From contig JAQGKJ010000182.1 in NCBI GenBank assembly GCA_028290165.1, positions 1-6,111 on the forward strand: a stretch of DNA of 6,111 bases, read 5' to 3'. Positions within the stretch are counted from its first letter, which is position 1; each line of letters opens with the position of its first letter. The position numbers and the translations under genes were made by a program. Shown here in pieces: positions 5,448 through 6,111 of the stretch. The notes below the pieces were generated by a model, which was given only the letters and a program-made list of their open reading frames with translations, ran no database searches and had not been told where the DNA came from. The DNA comes from Bradyrhizobium sp. (GTDB taxonomy: Bacteria > Pseudomonadota > Alphaproteobacteria > Rhizobiales > Xanthobacteraceae).

Positions 5448-6111
5448 CTACGCAACCCGCCTGGCCGCGCCCATCCTGGTGAGGATCGCGTCCAGGCAAT
5501 CGATCATGCGAGCGATTTCCTCGCGCGTGACATTGAGCGCCGGCATGAAACGCAGCGCGTCCGGCCGTGGCGCGTTGAGCAGCACGCCATCTTCAAACGC
5601 TTGCGCGACGATCGATGCGGCGATCGGATGTCTCAAATCGAGCGCCAGCAAAAGTCCCTTGCCGCGCACTTCGCCAAGACCATGGCGCGCGGAAATCCGC
5701 TGCAACTCGCTTTCCAGAAAGAGCCCGGCCTCCGTCGCGGATTTCAGAAAATCCGGCTCGCTGACATGCTGCAGAACGGCGAGCCCGGCCGCGCACATCA
5801 GCGGATTGCCGTTGAAGGTGCCGCCCTGGTCGCCATGTTCGAAACAGGAAGCTTGCTCAGTTGCCAGCAAAGCGCCGAGCGGCACGCCTCCACCGATACC
5901 CTTTCCGAGCGTCATGATGTCAGGCTCGATCCCGGCATGCTCGTAGTGGAAAAGCCTTCCGGTGCGGCCCATGCCGGTCTGGATCTCATCGAGGATCAGC
6001 AACAGGCCGTGCTCTCTGGTTAGCGTCCGCAGTTCGCGCAACTCGCGCAGGAATCGATCGGTCGCCGGCCAGACGCCGGCTTCGCCCTGGATCGGCTCCA
6101 GCATCACGCCG
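5448..6111 (-). CDS. argD: class-III PLP aminotransferase, acetylornithine aminotransferase type (partial, N-terminus off window)
   Basis: This is the C-terminal 221 or so residues of a fold-type I, class-III aminotransferase; the gene continues past the right edge, so its start and N-terminal half are not visible. ArgD moves an amino group between N-acetylornithine and 2-oxoglutarate in arginine synthesis. The visible motifs are complete: LEPIQGE just inside the window edge, [14 protein letters not shown] with the cofactor-binding Asp, [14 protein letters not shown] with the Schiff-base lysine (codon at 5901-5903), GTFNGNPL with the phosphate-binding Thr, and a C-terminal [14 protein letters not shown] that matches the substrate-binding end of the ArgD/ornithine group. 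The stop is TAG at 5448-5450. The downstream neighbour is a GFA protein rather than argF, so this may be an ArgD paralogue with another omega-amino substrate. The class is certain; the exact substrate is moderately supported. Confidence 0.88.
   Translation of the reverse strand, partial: GVMLEPIQGEAGVWPATDRFLRELRELRTLTREHGLLLILDEIQTGMGRTGRLFHYEHAGIEPDIMTLGKGIGGGVPLGALLATEQASCFEHGDQGGTFNGNPLMCAAGLAVLQHVSEPDFLKSATEAGLFLESELQRISARHGLGEVRGKGLLLALDLRHPIAASIVAQAFEDGVLLNAPRPDALRFMPALNVTREEIARMIDCLDAILTRMGAARRVA

Noticed and set aside
5364..6023. 219-codon open frame on the plus strand opposite the aminotransferase
   Set aside because: It lies antisense to complete PLP-enzyme motifs and gives a low-complexity polar product with no family features.

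Overview
This 6.1-kb window is ordinary, gene-dense chromosomal DNA from a high-GC bacterium, most likely an alphaproteobacterium of the Bradyrhizobium / Nitrobacteraceae group. The main evidence is a rhizobial-type phosphatidylcholine synthase (Pcs), a UbiH/UbiL-like ubiquinone hydroxylase with the sequence style of that group, and strong GC bias at third codon positions. The genus is inferred from remembered protein style, not from a search. I see no mobile element, CRISPR array, tRNA or rRNA gene.

Layout, left to right. (1) Positions 1-32 may hold the last codons of an upstream gene. (2) 69-1022 (+) encodes an AEC (auxin efflux carrier) family permease. (3) 1066-2259 (-) is a UbiH-type FAD monooxygenase that converges on the permease. 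(4) A 134-bp divergent region (2260-2393) carries a perfect 9-bp inverted repeat enclosing a second small hairpin. (5) 2394-3128 (+) is pcs, which overlaps a TerC-family membrane protein gene (3125-3847, +) by ATGA. (6) After a 97-bp gap with two short inverted repeats comes a zinc-independent NADPH:quinone oxidoreductase (3945-4919, +). (7) A 41-bp convergent gap contains a 10-bp imperfect hairpin. (8) On the minus strand, a class-III aminotransferase of ArgD type (5448 to past the window's right edge) is followed after 13 bp by a GFA/CENP-V-fold zinc protein (4961-5434), probably in one transcript.

The genes do not form one obvious pathway. Pcs and the UbiH-like enzyme act on membrane lipid and quinone synthesis, the quinone reductase handles NADPH-dependent reduction of quinones or enones, and the AEC and TerC proteins are inner-membrane transporters. 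The pcs-terC overlap and the aminotransferase-GFA spacing are the two credible operons. I found no convincing new multi-gene system. The points most worth a second look are the nested inverted repeat upstream of pcs, the GFA protein that lacks one structural zinc cysteine, and the degenerate palindrome between qor and the GFA gene.
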